Origin: Nautilus pompilius
Taxonomy: Eukaryota; Mollusca; Cephalopoda; Nautilida; Nautilidae
Assembly (NCBI GenBank): GCA_018389105.1
Contig: JACATO010000311.1
Location: 1,570,001 to 1,634,000 of the forward strand
Direction: 5' to 3'
Length of the DNA: 64,000 nucleotides
In this document: positions 48,301 to 59,721 of the stretch, piece by piece
Position numbering within the stretch: the stretch's first letter is position 1
Layout: the number at the start of each line of letters is the position of its first letter
The notes under the pieces: model-generated
What the model was told of the DNA's origin: nothing
The model's database searches: none
The model's input: only the letters and a program-made list of their open reading frames with translations
Translations under genes and position numbers: made by a program

Positions 48301-51300
48301 TGATGCAACATTCATTTAAATATTTTTTTTAAAATTATCTATTTATTCTTTTCTGAAATAACAATTTAGAAACATGGAATTAAAAAGAAAAAGAAAGCCA
48401 TCCTGTATTACTGCTAAAAAACTATCCACTATACTATACAATCCCATTTCTATTACATCACTAAAATATTCAGCTCCCCTTGTCTACCACATCAAGCCTC
48501 ACTATGAATTCTTTGGAAAGGAACAATACAAGATATTTGCTCACCATCCTCCTCAAAGTCACTAAGCATATACACTTCTTCTTCCAGATCTAGTTTCCTT
48601 TCTCCTTTTATTTGTACTCCTGGACAGGATTCAAATAACCGACCCAGATGTGGCTTTGCCAGCTGCTGCCAATGTCGTAATGTCACTGACCCTGGGGTGT
48701 AGAACGAAACAAAACCATAAAATCTTAAATTTAAAAAAAACAACAACATATATACAAGAGAGACAGACTGAGCGACTTTTGTCATCACAATGAATAATTT
48801 TGTTTACAGCAGAAAATGAGTACTCATCCTTACATCCTTTAACTGTATTTTTTTAATAAGTAAAGTAAATTTATTACATACTACTATACTGTGCCATTCC
48901 TGTTTTGTTTTAAGTAAAACAAAATTTAAATCTAGTTTGACGTTATTTCGAACACACAGCTGGCTGATGCTCTTCCCTGCTCCTCCTTCAGCAGTCACTG
49001 ATAATCGTAAATACTATAAGCTGTATCTCTACAAGCAAACAGAAAGTGACTTCTAAAGATAAAATGTTCCAGATTGCAGTTAGTTTCTAAAAACCACATC
49101 AAGTTACTTTTATTGTTGTGTGTACACACTTTGTATCCATGGGGGATGCACAGCAAGTTCTTGTAGTTTCTTGAAAAAACAAACTTTTGCCTAGGTGAAA
49201 ACAGGCCTTTCTACAGGGCTCCCAGAGCAAAATAAAAAACCTGATTATAGTGCATGCAGACACTGCTGGGGCATGGCTGCACTCACCTTCCATTGGTTTT
49301 ATAATCTGAAGTTTCTCTGGTATTTTGAAATGCAGACCAACATTACCAGTAGCAGAAAGTCCTGAGTGTCCTGACAATCCACTGCCAGTTGACAGCCAAC
49401 TTTCTGGGGTTCTACAAAAATTGGATGTGCTACCTTCATCTGTTTCCATTCTGAAATCAAATAGCATATAAATGGTTAATCAAAGAAAAATTCTGCTGTA
49501 AACAGATACTGTTTAGCTACTGTAAAAATTTCTAATAAAGCTAACTTTTGGCTTTACATATTTACACAGAGAGGCTCAGAACATACATACTTCTAATCTT
49601 CTGTAATTTTATTTATGTGGTAATCTGTTGTCCACATTCTGTATTTTCTGTTAATTTCATCCTAGTCAGGGCATAATTAGCATTAACCCTTTTTTTTTGT
49701 CAAATTAGAATGCTCATTGAAAAACTGCTAAAAAAAAAAAAGATTTTACATTTTCCTTACAATGTTTTGTTAAATTAGTTTGAAAATAATTTTTCAGTTA
49801 ATTTTCAAAATAAATCCAAATATTGATAAAAATAAGATTATACATTTCACTGGGGGAAAAAATGGAAACAAAAAATCTCCAACAAATGATTATTAAAAAC
49901 ATTAGGAAAAAAGTAGATTTTACATTAAGTATGTCATTAAAAATTAATTGAAGAAAATCAAGAAAGCTTTTGACAGAAGAGAGCTGCTTGATACATTTCA
50001 CAGACTGGAAATTCTTTCCTGAATGTAATGTTGCCAACCATTTAGCTAATTTAAGATTATTTTCACCTCGAACTTCCTTTAAAATCAAGTAATTACTTTT
50101 AAGACATGTGATAATCATAAATCATATAAGTTTTTTGACATGTTAAAAATATACATATTCAAACAAAGCTCCAAGATTTTACTTGACACATTAACCTTAT
50201 ATAACAGCATTTATATCCAAAGTAATATTAAAATTTTCAGACCAGCCACAATATATTAGTAATAAAGAGCAATAGCTGGAAAATGATGCAAACCTCTGCT
50301 CTGAGCATAAAGTGTTGTGCTGCTGCTCCTCCTCCTCCTCTTTGAAGTCTTTATCATGTGAATCGTTTGCACGTTTAATCATTAAACGTCGCAAGGCTGT
50401 CTCTAGATCATTAGAGCCAGGGATACCTGGACGACCCAAATTGGAAGTAGAACTGGGAAACAAAAACAAAAAACAAAATCATGCTGCAAACAAAGCTTTC
50501 AAACCACTAGGCAATGGTAGTGATAGGACACAATTTAAAAGAATCAACATAGTATATCCCGAATGAAAAATTTGTGATAGTTCAATTAAAAATAAATTTT
50601 AAAGAAACAATTGCAGATTAACTACCATTCTGAGAAACCCGATAATTTTTCATGACCAAATACTAAAACAACACAAATAAGCTGGTGTGAATGATCTACA
50701 TGCACCACATCCCATAGCTAAATACAGGTTTAACATTTTCATTTCTTTCAATGTCTAGAGAGCCAACGTTTTCTTTAAAAAAAAAAAAAGAAAGATAAAG
50801 ATAAAGATGCACTATCACACAAATTCTTCAAATTAAAAATAAAAAAAAAGTATCTCAAAGTCACACAAAGGCAACAAATAAAAGCCATGTCAAGCAGGTA
50901 AAAACTATGATATAATTACCTATACAAACTGTCCAGATCAGCACTGTAACCATCACTGGCTGCAGACTCTGCATCTGATAAATACAAGGAACTTCTCAAT
51001 GATACAGAAGTAGAATCTCCACTGTCTGCACCAGTAATACTCTGATTCAACAAACTACGAGGCCTCAAGTTTCTTCGTCCAAGGCTCTTCAAACTAGCTT
51101 TCTTTGCAGCACGAGCTGTCTCAAAGATTTTCCAGTTATGGGCCCTGCACAGAAGCAAAGTAGAAATATGCATATAATTACTTCTTAGTTGTTGCCTTTC
51201 TTTATTACTGAAGGTTAAGTATACACTCTACAACAAATAATTCCACTTTTCAGAATATAAAAGAACTAGGGGTATGGTTTTGTTTTAAGTGAGAACCATT

Positions 51301-54300
51301 ATTAAATACTTTTTCCCAGGATTATGAATCAAATTTTCCAACAAATGATTGCATCCCTGTTGTATCTTTCATCTCCCTTGCAAGCAGAGAAGGCATTACA
51401 GATCATCTCATCATACTGACAAATTTCTATGTGAAGCAACCCTCATTACACCAAGGTGCAGTATATGCTCCAAGCTAGGCTGAGTGAAAATAGTCAGCAA
51501 ATATCTTGGTTTTATTTTACAGAGCTAACAAGTTTTTCAAAATTCTTAAAAATCTCTTACTTTCTCTCAGCAGGAGAGTAGCCTGTAGGATAATCTATTT
51601 TGCCCCGAAGAGATGATTCCAACTCAGAAGCCAGCGAATCTGATGGCATCAGGGATGATGTAGACAAGTACTTCCTGGCCACAATGGGCTTATGCATGCG
51701 GCGAAGTGCACGCAGTTCATCCTGCAACTCGTCATACAGCTCCAGCAGTTCATCATACCTATCATGCATCTCACCCAACTTAAAGTAAAAAGACAGACAT
51801 CAAAGTTTTTTTTTTTTTCCTATTACCATAAAAGATAAGCCAAACTTGTGTATGGCCATTTAGGTAAAACATGAAAGACAACGTTCACTCACTGAAACAA
51901 CAATGGTTGATGAGAAATTTGATTACCACTAGTATCTTATCTGAAATAGCACGAGAAGTACTATCGGTAAATGGCATAAGAGGAGAAAAGATTAAAACTT
52001 CAAAGTACAAAATTTATCTTATAGAAACTTTGTAATATGGCAGAACAGGTGCTAAACAAGCAACATTTAAGACAAGGCTGTTTTCCTTATTCAAGTTTTC
52101 AACAAAAAATTGGCAATTTTTTAAAATTTCAGTCAGCAGGAATACATATATAAAAAACAAACTGAAAATGATTTCCAGATGTTCACCAGAAAGGAGCATT
52201 TTAATAAAACTTGGAAAGAAAAAGATAGATTATTATGAGTCACTAATAAATAAAAATAAATAATAATAATAATACTATCATGAAAAAAGGATGAACTATT
52301 CAAACATTTTTTGTTCACTGTTTTATTCAAGAAGTCCAATAGTAATATTTCAAAACAAATAATAATTTTTCTTTTGTCGCTTGCCTTTTAAATCATCTTT
52401 TTTTTAAAAAAATTCTGAGTCATATAGCAGGAAAACCATCAGAGTCTTTTAAAGCTTTCAAAATACAAACTAAAAACAAATTTTTGTCACTACAAATTCA
52501 GACATGGTGAATCCAGGGTATTCCATCAATCCTTTTAAAACAGTCCTTCATAATTAATCTAAACCTTAATTTTTTTTCATCATTTCTCTCTCTCTCATAT
52601 ACATACACACCTCTTGGGTGAGTTTTTTCTGAGAATCCTGCGCAGCCTCCAGTTGTCTCTGAATCTCCACATTTTGAAATGAAACCTAAAATTAAAAAGA
52701 TGAACCAACATCAGGTATACTACAGTACAAAAGGATATTACTTTGTTTTCTTAAGTTCTCACTATTTACCTAACATTGTTTTAACTAAAATTAATGTTTG
52801 GATTTAAACAGTAATTAAAAAAAAATTAGTATAAACTAATTATTACAGTAAAATTATTCTTGTATTGCTATTATATTGTTCATAGCATGAACAAAATATT
52901 AGTACACAGTGAATTTAAAATTGTGTATAAAATTTCTGTTCATTGAACAATTGTTTTAACTTGCAATAAGTCAAATTCCATGTGTTGTTTTAATGATATG
53001 TTTTACAGTTTAGGTGCACCATAACTAGAAAGAAACTACACTTGGTAATCAACATTCTTAGGTGGAGATTACAGTGAATGGTACTGCCACATATTTGTCA
53101 AAACCAATGAATTAGGCACACAGCATCAAAACAATTCATACTGCCAATACTCTGAGATGCCAACGTTTTTCCATGGCTGGCTAAAGCTTTGAATCAAACA
53201 TGACTGGGATCAATCACCTAAACAAACTGTTACTCAGCTTCCACAGCATCTTTGAGCTGTTGAGAACTCTATTTCACAAGCATCAGTGAGGTGATCTCCA
53301 GAAGATGAATATACACAAAAACTTCAGAAGGTCATGCAAGATATTAAAACTATGAAATTTCCTTTAATTGAAGGATTCTTTAAGTTGATTACTGTCTCAA
53401 TATTTCAAGTAGTTGAGCAGAGTACTAAGAAACCAAATTTATTATTCAAGTAAATGATTTAGAGAAACTGTGCAGTTGTTGAGTTGTATATAAAGAAATA
53501 AAACATACTGAGTAGAAATCTGATTGCTGTAGAATTTTTGAAATGTTCTTGTATCCTAATAAGTTATTTAAAAAAAAATTACCCCAACAATCTGACAGCT
53601 GAATTATTGGTGTTTTCTTTTTTAATATTCTTAGTCAACTTATTAGAATATTACCTCTCTATTTTTCTTCTGTAAGTCTACAACTTGTGACAGCAATCTT
53701 GTGATTTCTTCTTTCTGGTGCATGCCCTCTTCTGACTTTTTTGCCAGCTCTTCTGAAAACAACTCTAACTGTTTGTTGACATCAACTATAATGAAATCAA
53801 AGGAAAATTATTTACTCTATTTTCTGGAATTTAATGGATGGAATTCATTAGCAGCAGCAAAGTAAGGGGAGGTGTTTTTTTTTTTAATTTTTGGTAGCAC
53901 TACTTTCAATATACATTGTTGTTAACAAGAAATTCTTATTAATCACAACCAAACAAGTAAAAATGCTTACAATATCAATTAGACTGCTCAGTTATTACAT
54001 CACCTTGGTAACAGATTGTACGAGGTCAGTCCTCTTCACAAACTTACCGAGCTGCTTGAGACAGTCGTGAACCAATTTCTCTTCTTTTTCTTCATATGTA
54101 TCAGTCGCTGTTTTAAGCTGTGTAGTCTGTACATGCAAAGAAGAAAAAACAACAATGTTCATTCAGTCAGGCAAACAGAATTAAAATAACCAAAATAAAA
54201 AAAAACAACAACAGCCCAGTACAGATGGTTTGAGACAAATGCAATATAATTTCCATTAATAAGTTTTTTTTTAATATTTTTTTTCTTTTCCAGTAGTTTA

Positions 54301-57300
54301 ACATTTTTTCCACATTAAAATACCTCTAGCCGAAGTTCAAGGTTGTCATCTTCCAGCAGTTTCACCTTATTTTTCAAAGCACCAATGTTAACCATATCTA
54401 AGCTGAAGTTAGATTTCTCACTGAAATAAAACGGAAAAGCAAATAAACCTACATGGTTGGTTAGGACAAATAGCAAAATACTGAACTTATTATTGCTGAC
54501 AATTTTCTTTTTCTTTTTTATTATTATTTAAGATCTTCATTTAGATAAAGTTTCTACTTCAGTAACTTAGCTCCTTTGTTTGAAATCCTTGAGAAATTTT
54601 TTTTAAAAAAGTTTTAATAGTTTTGTGAAACTATGGCTGCAGCAGCAGCAGTGGCGGCATCATCATTGCACTTCTAAACTAAGAGAGATTGTAAAATGCT
54701 GTAGTATAAAAATATTTTTTTTATACTATATATACATATATATAAATAATTCTGATAAATCTTATTCTTAGACATACACACACTCACTCACATGCACAAT
54801 ACTGAAAGAATATGCAAAATAAAGTTAGAATGCTCGCCAACACTTTATCACCATAACTGAAAAGATACTGTGAAAATGCTAAATTTCTAAACCTGAAAAC
54901 AGCTGTATTTATTCCCCATTTTATCAGACTGTCCTCAAATCAGAATAACTGCTCTATTCTCCAATGTAAATTAGGCCAATTGCTTACGATGGGGTACTTC
55001 CACTTGATTCGCTCTCTGCATTTTCCAGATCCTGTGTGTAGAACCGCAGCAATTCATCCTTCATGGAAACCTCGTGCTTCAACTGATTAACCTACAAAAA
55101 AAAAGGTCAGCAAAAGAATTTCCTAAATAATGCACAAGTTGAAGTTTCAGTTTAAAATAACACTAACTAGTAAAAATTCAAATGTAATGTAGCTGCTGTC
55201 AGAAAGCCCTCAATATTACAAGGTAATGATGGTAATACTAAAAAAAAAAAGAGAGACATTGTGGTGGTTTTAAAATGAACTTTTGCCAAAACTAATGGAA
55301 TCTGTTATCAAACCAATGATGCCAGGTTTTAATGGGGGTTTCAAATTTACAAGTTTTTAAAAATGGCTGCTTGAATAGTGTAAAACTTGTTAATAATCTT
55401 TAAAATACAAGAAACTTTTGCTGCTTCTTCCTTATATTTACTCTGCCAAAAACAAAATAAACATAGCTTGCATTAAAATGTGCTAGTGTTAGGTGTTTGA
55501 TAGTGCACTATTATATCAAATTCAGTAGACATCTAGTGCCTAAGACGTATTTATAGTAATTTTATACCAAATTTGACCATTGTTTTCAAATTTGAAATCA
55601 CCTGATAGTGGTGATACTTTTGCAGGTATGCCATTGCCCAAAGACAAAGAACTATACAGGTGTATCTCAGAAAATTAGAATATCATGAAAGAGTTCATTT
55701 TTTTCCGTAATTGAAATTTTCATATATATTCTAGATTCATTACACAAAGTGAAATATTGCAAGCCTTTTTTTGTTTTAATTTTGATGATTATGGCTTACA
55801 GCTCATGAATATCAGAAATCCACTATCTCAAAATATTAGAATATTTCATAAGATCAATTAAAAAAAAAGGATTTATAATTTAGAAATGTCGAATTTCTGA
55901 AAAGTATGTTCATTTATGCACTCAATACTTGGTCGAGGCTCCTTTTGCACGAATCACTGCATCAATGCGGCATAGCATGGAGGCGATTACCCTGTGGCAC
56001 TGCTGAGGTGTTAGGGAAGCCCAGGTTGCTTTGATAGCAGCCTTCAGCTAGTCTGTATTGTTGGGTCTGGTGTCTCTCATCTTCCTCTTGACAATACCCC
56101 ATAAATTCTCTATGGGGTTCAGGTCAGGCGAGTTGGCTGGCCAATCAAGCACACTAATACCATGGTCAGCAAACCAGTTATTAGTAGTTTTGGCACTGTG
56201 GGCAGGTGCCAAGTCCTGCTGGAAAAGGAAATAAGCATCTCCATAAAGCTTGTCAGCAGACGGAAGCATGAAGTGTTCTAAAATCTCCTGGTAGGCAACT
56301 GCATTGACTTTGGACTTGATAAAACACAGTGGACCAATACCAGCAGATGACATGGCACCCCAAATCATCACTGACTGTGGAAACTTCATACTGGACTTCA
56401 AGCAACTTGGATTCTGTGCCTCTCCACTCTTCCTCCAGACTGTGGGACCTTGATTTCCAAATGAAATGCAAAATTTACTTTTATCTGAAGAGAGAACTTT
56501 GGACCACTGAGCAACGGTCCAGTTCTTTTTCTCTTTAGCCAAGGTAAGACGCTTCTGACCTTGTATCTGGTTCAGGAGTGGCTTGACACTAGGAATGCAA
56601 CACTTGTAGCCAATTTCCTGGACACGTGTGTGTGTGGTGGCTCTTGATGCACTGACTCCAGCCTCAGTCCCCCAAGTTCTTGAATTGGTTTTGCTTGACA
56701 ATCCTCTCAAGGCTGCGGTCATCCCTCTTGCTTGTGCATCTTTTCTTACCACACTTTTCCCTTCCAGTCAACTTTCCATGAATATGCTTTGATACAGCAC
56801 TCTGCGAACAGCCAGCCCCTTCAGCAATGACCTTCTGTGGCTTGGACAAATGTTAAGTCAGCAGTCTTCCCCATGATTGTGATTGTGTACTGAACCAGAC
56901 TGAGAGATTTGTGGTATTTATACTGCATAAATAGCGATTTACTCAAACTCAAAATGAAATATTCTAATATTTTGAGATACATTTTTTCTATTTTTTTTTT
57001 TTTAGCTGTAGGCCATAATTATCAAATTAAAATTAAATAATGCTTGAAACATTTTAGTTTACATGTAATGAGTCTAGAATGTATACAATTTTCACTTTCT
57101 GAAATAATTGACAAAAAATATTGAACTATTCCACAATATTCTAATTTTTTGAGATGCACCTGTATGTAAAGCAACAAACGCAACCATAAGCCAGCCTAAG
57201 GTTGATGGAGTTGAAGGATCATACCACCACCTACAACAGCCAAGATGACAGTAAATAACCATACAAAAGGCCTCATTGGTGTTTTGTTTGGTGTATTATA

Positions 57301-57690
57301 TTAAATACTGGGGACATTCAAATGAAACAGCATTGCTATAATGAGATTTGAGGTGGTTTCATTTGAATGTCCTTAAAGTTACTTGAGTAAACTGGTATTT
57401 TAATTAAATATTATAAAATTATACACATCAAGAGTAATGTTATTTTCCAAGCTGCTGACTCACTGACTAGAAAATTTATAATTGTCATACAAAATAGCAA
57501 CATTAATAATGACCACTCCCAATAATAATTTATGTGAAGCCTAGTGGTCCAAATGTGAACATTCAGCTCCTACCTTATCATTTAAAGTTGAGAGTTCCTC
57601 CTCTAAATTTTCATTTTTGTCAGAAAGTTCTTTGTTTTTCTCAAGAAGATTCTGGCCAATGCGTGCTGCTAGTTCGAGATCTCTCTCTTT
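44838..57690 (-). CDS. TRAK (milton): TRAK/Milton trafficking kinesin-binding protein, 3' 13 exons (5' end outside window)
   Basis: Thirteen exons total 2205 nt, giving 734 residues plus TAG, with every phase consistent. TRAK proteins dock on mitochondria through Miro and recruit kinesin-1 and dynein-dynactin. The first visible exon has LELAARIGQ; its AARIG matches the CC1-box (AAxxG) that contacts dynein light intermediate chain. HAP1_N coiled coil follows (VSMKDELLRFYTQ, TYEEKEEKLV, EEITRLLSQVVDLQKK), then the spacer with MPSDSLASELE (compare MDSLAAEIE in vertebrate TRAK). The Milton region follows: SNDLETALRRL, PEKLQIIKPMEG, LRHWQQLAKPHLG, VYMLSDFEEDG and VMHPSDM. The C-terminal exon keeps MSLGLASILNERG and FFEKLKNKGFSIYGIL, matching the short conserved blocks of vertebrate TRAK tails. 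Vertebrate TRAKs run to about 900 residues, so roughly the first 100-200 residues (one or more exons) lie to the right of 57690, most likely past 64000. Confidence 0.95.
45932..46170 (+). mobile_element. tRNA-derived SINE
   Basis: A polymerase III box A (TGGCTAAGTGG, 45942-45952) is followed about 30 bases on by a box B-like GGGCCCAAGTCC (from 45979), giving a degenerate tRNA head. Behind it lies a block about 45 bases long (46050-46093, TGTGGGTTTTCTCCAGATAC then a CCTCCCACCA motif) of the kind shared as a central domain by several SINE superfamilies in animals. It is inserted antisense in the last TRAK intron. The exact SINE family is not settled. Confidence 0.7.
48111..48237 (-). CDS. TRAK (milton): TRAK exon l
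   Basis: Acceptor TTTGTAG/ATGATT, donor ACAGG/GTAGGT, phases 1 to 2. VYTLTNSTVMHPSDM aligns with the TFTTCRILHPSDE part of vertebrate TRAK. It is separated from the last exon by a 2.7-kb intron holding a SINE. Confidence 0.88.
48545..48691 (-). CDS. TRAK (milton): TRAK exon k (Milton region)
   Basis: Acceptor ACACCCCAG/GGTCAG, donor GGATG/GTGAGC, phases 1 to 1. It encodes SVTLRHWQQLAKPHLGRLF and LEEEVYMLSDFEED, near-identical to the vertebrate LHHWQQLAQPHLGGIL and DEVYCLNDFEEDD blocks. Confidence 0.96.
49287..49450 (-). CDS. TRAK (milton): TRAK exon j (Milton region)
   Basis: Acceptor TGATTTCAG/AATGGA, donor GGAAG/GTGAGT, phases 2 to 1. Serine/glycine-rich start (STGSGLSGHSGLSATGN) and the conserved IPEKLQIIKPMEG end, matching LPEKLQIVKPLEG. 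Confidence 0.95.
50294..50452 (-). CDS. TRAK (milton): TRAK exon i (Milton region)
   Basis: Acceptor GTTTCCCAG/TTCTAC; donor AGCAGAG/GTTTGC, weaker than the gene's other donors. Phases 2 to 2. It has GRPGIPGSNDLETALRRLMI, equivalent to GTPGSHDLETALRRLSL, then a run of five Glu. This segment may pair with the weak donor as an alternatively spliced exon. Confidence 0.92.
50920..51144 (-). CDS. TRAK (milton): TRAK exon h (start of Milton region)
   Basis: Acceptor TGTGCAG/GGCCCA, donor TATAG/GTAATT, phases 2 to 2. KIFETARAAKK corresponds to RVFETVRNINQ of vertebrate TRAK. The rest is Ser/Asp-rich (SGDSTSVSLRSSLYLSDAES) and probably disordered and phosphorylatable. Confidence 0.93.
51561..51778 (-). 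CDS. TRAK (milton): TRAK exon g (end of coiled coil and conserved spacer)
   Basis: Acceptor ACTTTAAG/TTGGGT, donor GAGAAA/GTAAGA, phases 0 to 2, 72 codons. It starts with a Glu/Leu-rich coil (YDELLELYDELQDELRALRR) and then SSLMPSDSLASELESSLRG, the spot where vertebrate TRAK has FPMDSLAAEIEGTMR, thought to contact dynactin in adaptor proteins of this class. Confidence 0.94.
52611..52685 (-). CDS. TRAK (milton): TRAK exon f (coiled coil)
   Basis: Acceptor AATTTTAG/GTTTCA, donor CAAGAG/GTGTGT, phase 0 at both ends, 25 codons ending LEAAQDSQKKLTQE. It corresponds to LGAAKDAQRQLTAE of vertebrate TRAK. Confidence 0.92.
53655..53785 (-). CDS. TRAK (milton): TRAK exon e (coiled coil)
   Basis: Acceptor ATTATAG/TTGATG, donor AGAGAG/GTAATA, phases 1 to 0, 43 codons after the split Val. 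It contains FSEELAKKSEE and EEITRLLSQVVDLQKK, diagnostic of HAP1_N. Confidence 0.95.
54048..54126 (-). CDS. TRAK (milton): TRAK exon d (coiled coil)
   Basis: Acceptor ATGTACAG/ACTACA, donor GCTCG/GTAAGT, phases 0 to 1. It reads QLKTATDTYEEKEEKLVHDC, matching the TYEEKEQQLVNDC block of vertebrate TRAK. Confidence 0.93.
54324..54420 (-). CDS. TRAK (milton): TRAK exon c (coiled coil)
   Basis: Acceptor TATTTCAG/TGAGAA, donor CTAGAG/GTATTT, phases 2 to 0, 32 full codons. It carries LKNKVKLLEDDNLELRLE, heptad-patterned and equivalent to LQKKLKDLEEENVVLRSE of vertebrate TRAK. Confidence 0.92.
54988..55091 (-). CDS. TRAK (milton): TRAK exon b (coiled coil)
   Basis: Acceptor TTTTGTAG/GTTAAT, donor CCATC/GTAAGC, phases 0 to 2. 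It carries VNQLKHEVSMKDELLRFYTQ, one of the most conserved TRAK/HAP1 segments, followed by an acidic serine-rich turn ending GSTP. The intron before it holds the Tc1 element at 55657-57162. Confidence 0.95.
55657..57162 (-). mobile_element. Tc1-type transposon with long IR/DR ends, nearly full length
   Basis: A 1506-base element flanked by TA on both sides. Its outer ends match (CAGGTGTATCTCAGAAAATT against CAGGTGCATCTCAAAAAATT). A second, inner repeat (ATCTCAAAATATTAGAATAT, about 55826 and 56960) sits about 170-200 bases in, on both sides. This is the two-repeat IR/DR design with inverted repeats of roughly 200 bases. The transposase is on the minus strand. The element lies in the TRAK intron between exons a and b, in gene orientation. 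Confidence 0.93.
55940..56885 (-). pseudogene. Tc1 DD34E transposase, disrupted
   Basis: The longest open part (56048-56752, 234 codons) carries the catalytic core. First Asp in SSDKSKF (the usual neighbouring Glu is Lys), second Asp in FQQDLAPAH, and Glu in SPDLNPIENLWG with exactly 34 residues between the last two. The helix-turn-helix part (AGCSQSAVSKHIHGKL) is in a different frame (56664-56849), so a frameshift lies near 56670-56700. A further break occurs near 56850, after a likely start MGKTADLTFVQ. A TAG at about 56048 interrupts an otherwise open C-terminal tail running to about 55940. Damage is light, so the insertion is fairly young. Confidence 0.9.
57312..57372. repeat. Perfect 17-base inverted repeat with 27-base loop
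   Basis: GGACATTCAAATGAAAC (57312-57328) is exactly reverse-complemented at 57356-57372. The small size, AT-rich setting and perfect arms fit a miniature inverted-repeat element; in RNA it would fold into a stable hairpin. It lies in a TRAK intron. Confidence 0.75.
57574..57690 (-). CDS. TRAK (milton): TRAK exon a (HAP1_N start, CC1-box)
   Basis: Acceptor TGTTTTCAG/AAAGAG, donor GATAAG/GTAGGA, phase 0 at both ends, 39 codons. It reads KERDLELAARIGQNLLEKNK and onward, nearly the same as vertebrate TRAK at this point. The AARIG core is the dynein light-intermediate-chain contact motif. The preceding intron runs to the window edge without a recognised exon. Confidence 0.95.
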
Positions 57691-59721
57691 CTGAAAACAT
57701 GTAAAAGAAAGAAGAAAAAAAATGTTTTTTCAAAAGTATTTTTAACACTTAAATAAAATTTGGATCTACATAAAAGCACAACATGCTAACTGAAGCAACA
57801 AAGTACAGAAGATGGAAAAGCTAGCTATTCCACTGACATTAATTTACCTGACATCGAAATTCTGAAGTTTAACAATTTCAATTGCACATCATCTCTGATC
57901 CTTCGAGTTTTGATTATCAAAATGGCTGTGACAAAATACAAGTTATTTTGTAGTTACAACAATTTTGAGACTACAACCTGACTTCATCTAATCAGATTAT
58001 AGTGTTGATCCATGTAAATGCATTACATTACTCATGCTAAATTATAAAATAAATCAAACAAGTTACCATCATATTTCTGTGATTTGGACTGATGACAGTT
58101 TAAAAAGATTTGAAGTTTAACTGCATAAACTGGCAGGATGTTTGTTCAAATATAAATGACTTCTGTTCTCTCCTCATTCACTAAACTAAAGCCATACTCA
58201 TGAATATGCACATATTCCTATTGCTTTTCTAATAATAGGTAACCAAGCCCCCCCTCCTTTAACGAATAGTCAAACTTTTTTATTTTTGTTTTGGTAGCTG
58301 TTTTTGTACATCACTCTAGGTACTGAAATAAAACAAACAACGTGGGTATTGTATGTACTTCCAACATTGAAGTGAAGTGGTTGGGAAAGTAAATACTTAA
58401 AATTAGGTTATTTAAACTTTGTTGTTCACAATGGGTGTGACCTACTAAAAACGTCTAGGTTCAAGCAAACACTTCCCCTTTGATTTTAGTGTTTACTGAA
58501 CAGCAAGAAATAACCCCACCAAACACAAACATCCATTTTACTTCTGTGCTCACTAGCTCCACACATAATACCCTGTATGGCTAACAACTACGTTGCCTGT
58601 CTCACCTTTCTTCATAACACTTTCTTAGGAAGCTTAGCACCCAAAATATCAAGAACAATCCTTTAATCGTTTCTTTTCCCGTACTTCCGTTCATTCCAAC
58701 CAAACTTCCTATATTTTTTTTTAAAAAAATCATTTTGAGTTTTCTATTTTACAGTGAAAACAAAGTAAAAAAAAAAAAAAATTTTTTTTTTTTTTGTTCT
58801 AAACAGGAATTCTACAATAAATCAAAGTGTATCAGACCAAGGAACTACCAGACTAATCATGGAAATATCAGAATACTTAAGTACTGTAAATCTGATGGCT
58901 TGGGTTTAAGAGGTGATACATTTTGCTTCTCAGTGTTCATCGGTAAAAAAAAATTAAACTATTCTAGATAAAATAAAATTTTTTAATCTGGTAACATCAG
59001 CAAACTGAACAATTTTGGGAAAGGAGGGAGGGAGGAACTGCAAATATTCTGATTTCCTCAACCCTTAGCATGGTGATAATGTCAACATTTTTGTATTACA
59101 GTAACAAGTATTAATTATTCCCTGTATACAAGCCAAGTCCATTACAATATCTACCTTTCTTTTTTTTGCAGTACCATTACTTTTGATTGATACTGTAATG
59201 CCTCTTATAAAGAAACTACTATCAATGTATCTCTACATAAGTTTATGCCAACACATGTTCAATGGTGCTATTAAATGATTGCATTCTCAGCAATACCTCT
59301 CTGCATGTACTTGTACCAAAATTATGTACTGAATCTACAGGATGCCAAATGTCACACGCCCCAACTCTAAACTAATGTACTAATTCCAAGAAAGATTTTA
59401 CAATTAGCCAGAATAGAGAGAAAAAACAAAGCCAGTAGATGTGATACACTAATTTTTTAAAAGAACAAGATCATTTGTCAGTGTGAACTCAGTCATAGCA
59501 ATAATACTGTCATACTTCAAATTCTTTAATGTGTTAGAAAAATGTTTTTATCAAAGTGGAAAATTTAGATGCATACAAAGACAAATTGTTGTTGTTCAAA
59601 CATGGAATACTCATGTTAAAACAGTTTTTAATCATATGATAACAAATCAGTGTAGACAGTTAAACTGTTTGCAGCATGAATGAGAAGTTAACTTCAAATT
59701 AACAGAGTTCTAAAAAACATA

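Noticed and set aside
58560..58700. Possible upstream TRAK exon on the minus strand (ATGAAGAAAG/GTGAGA)
   Set aside because: The phase would not fit exon a (which starts in phase 0), and the sequence before it does not resemble TRAK.
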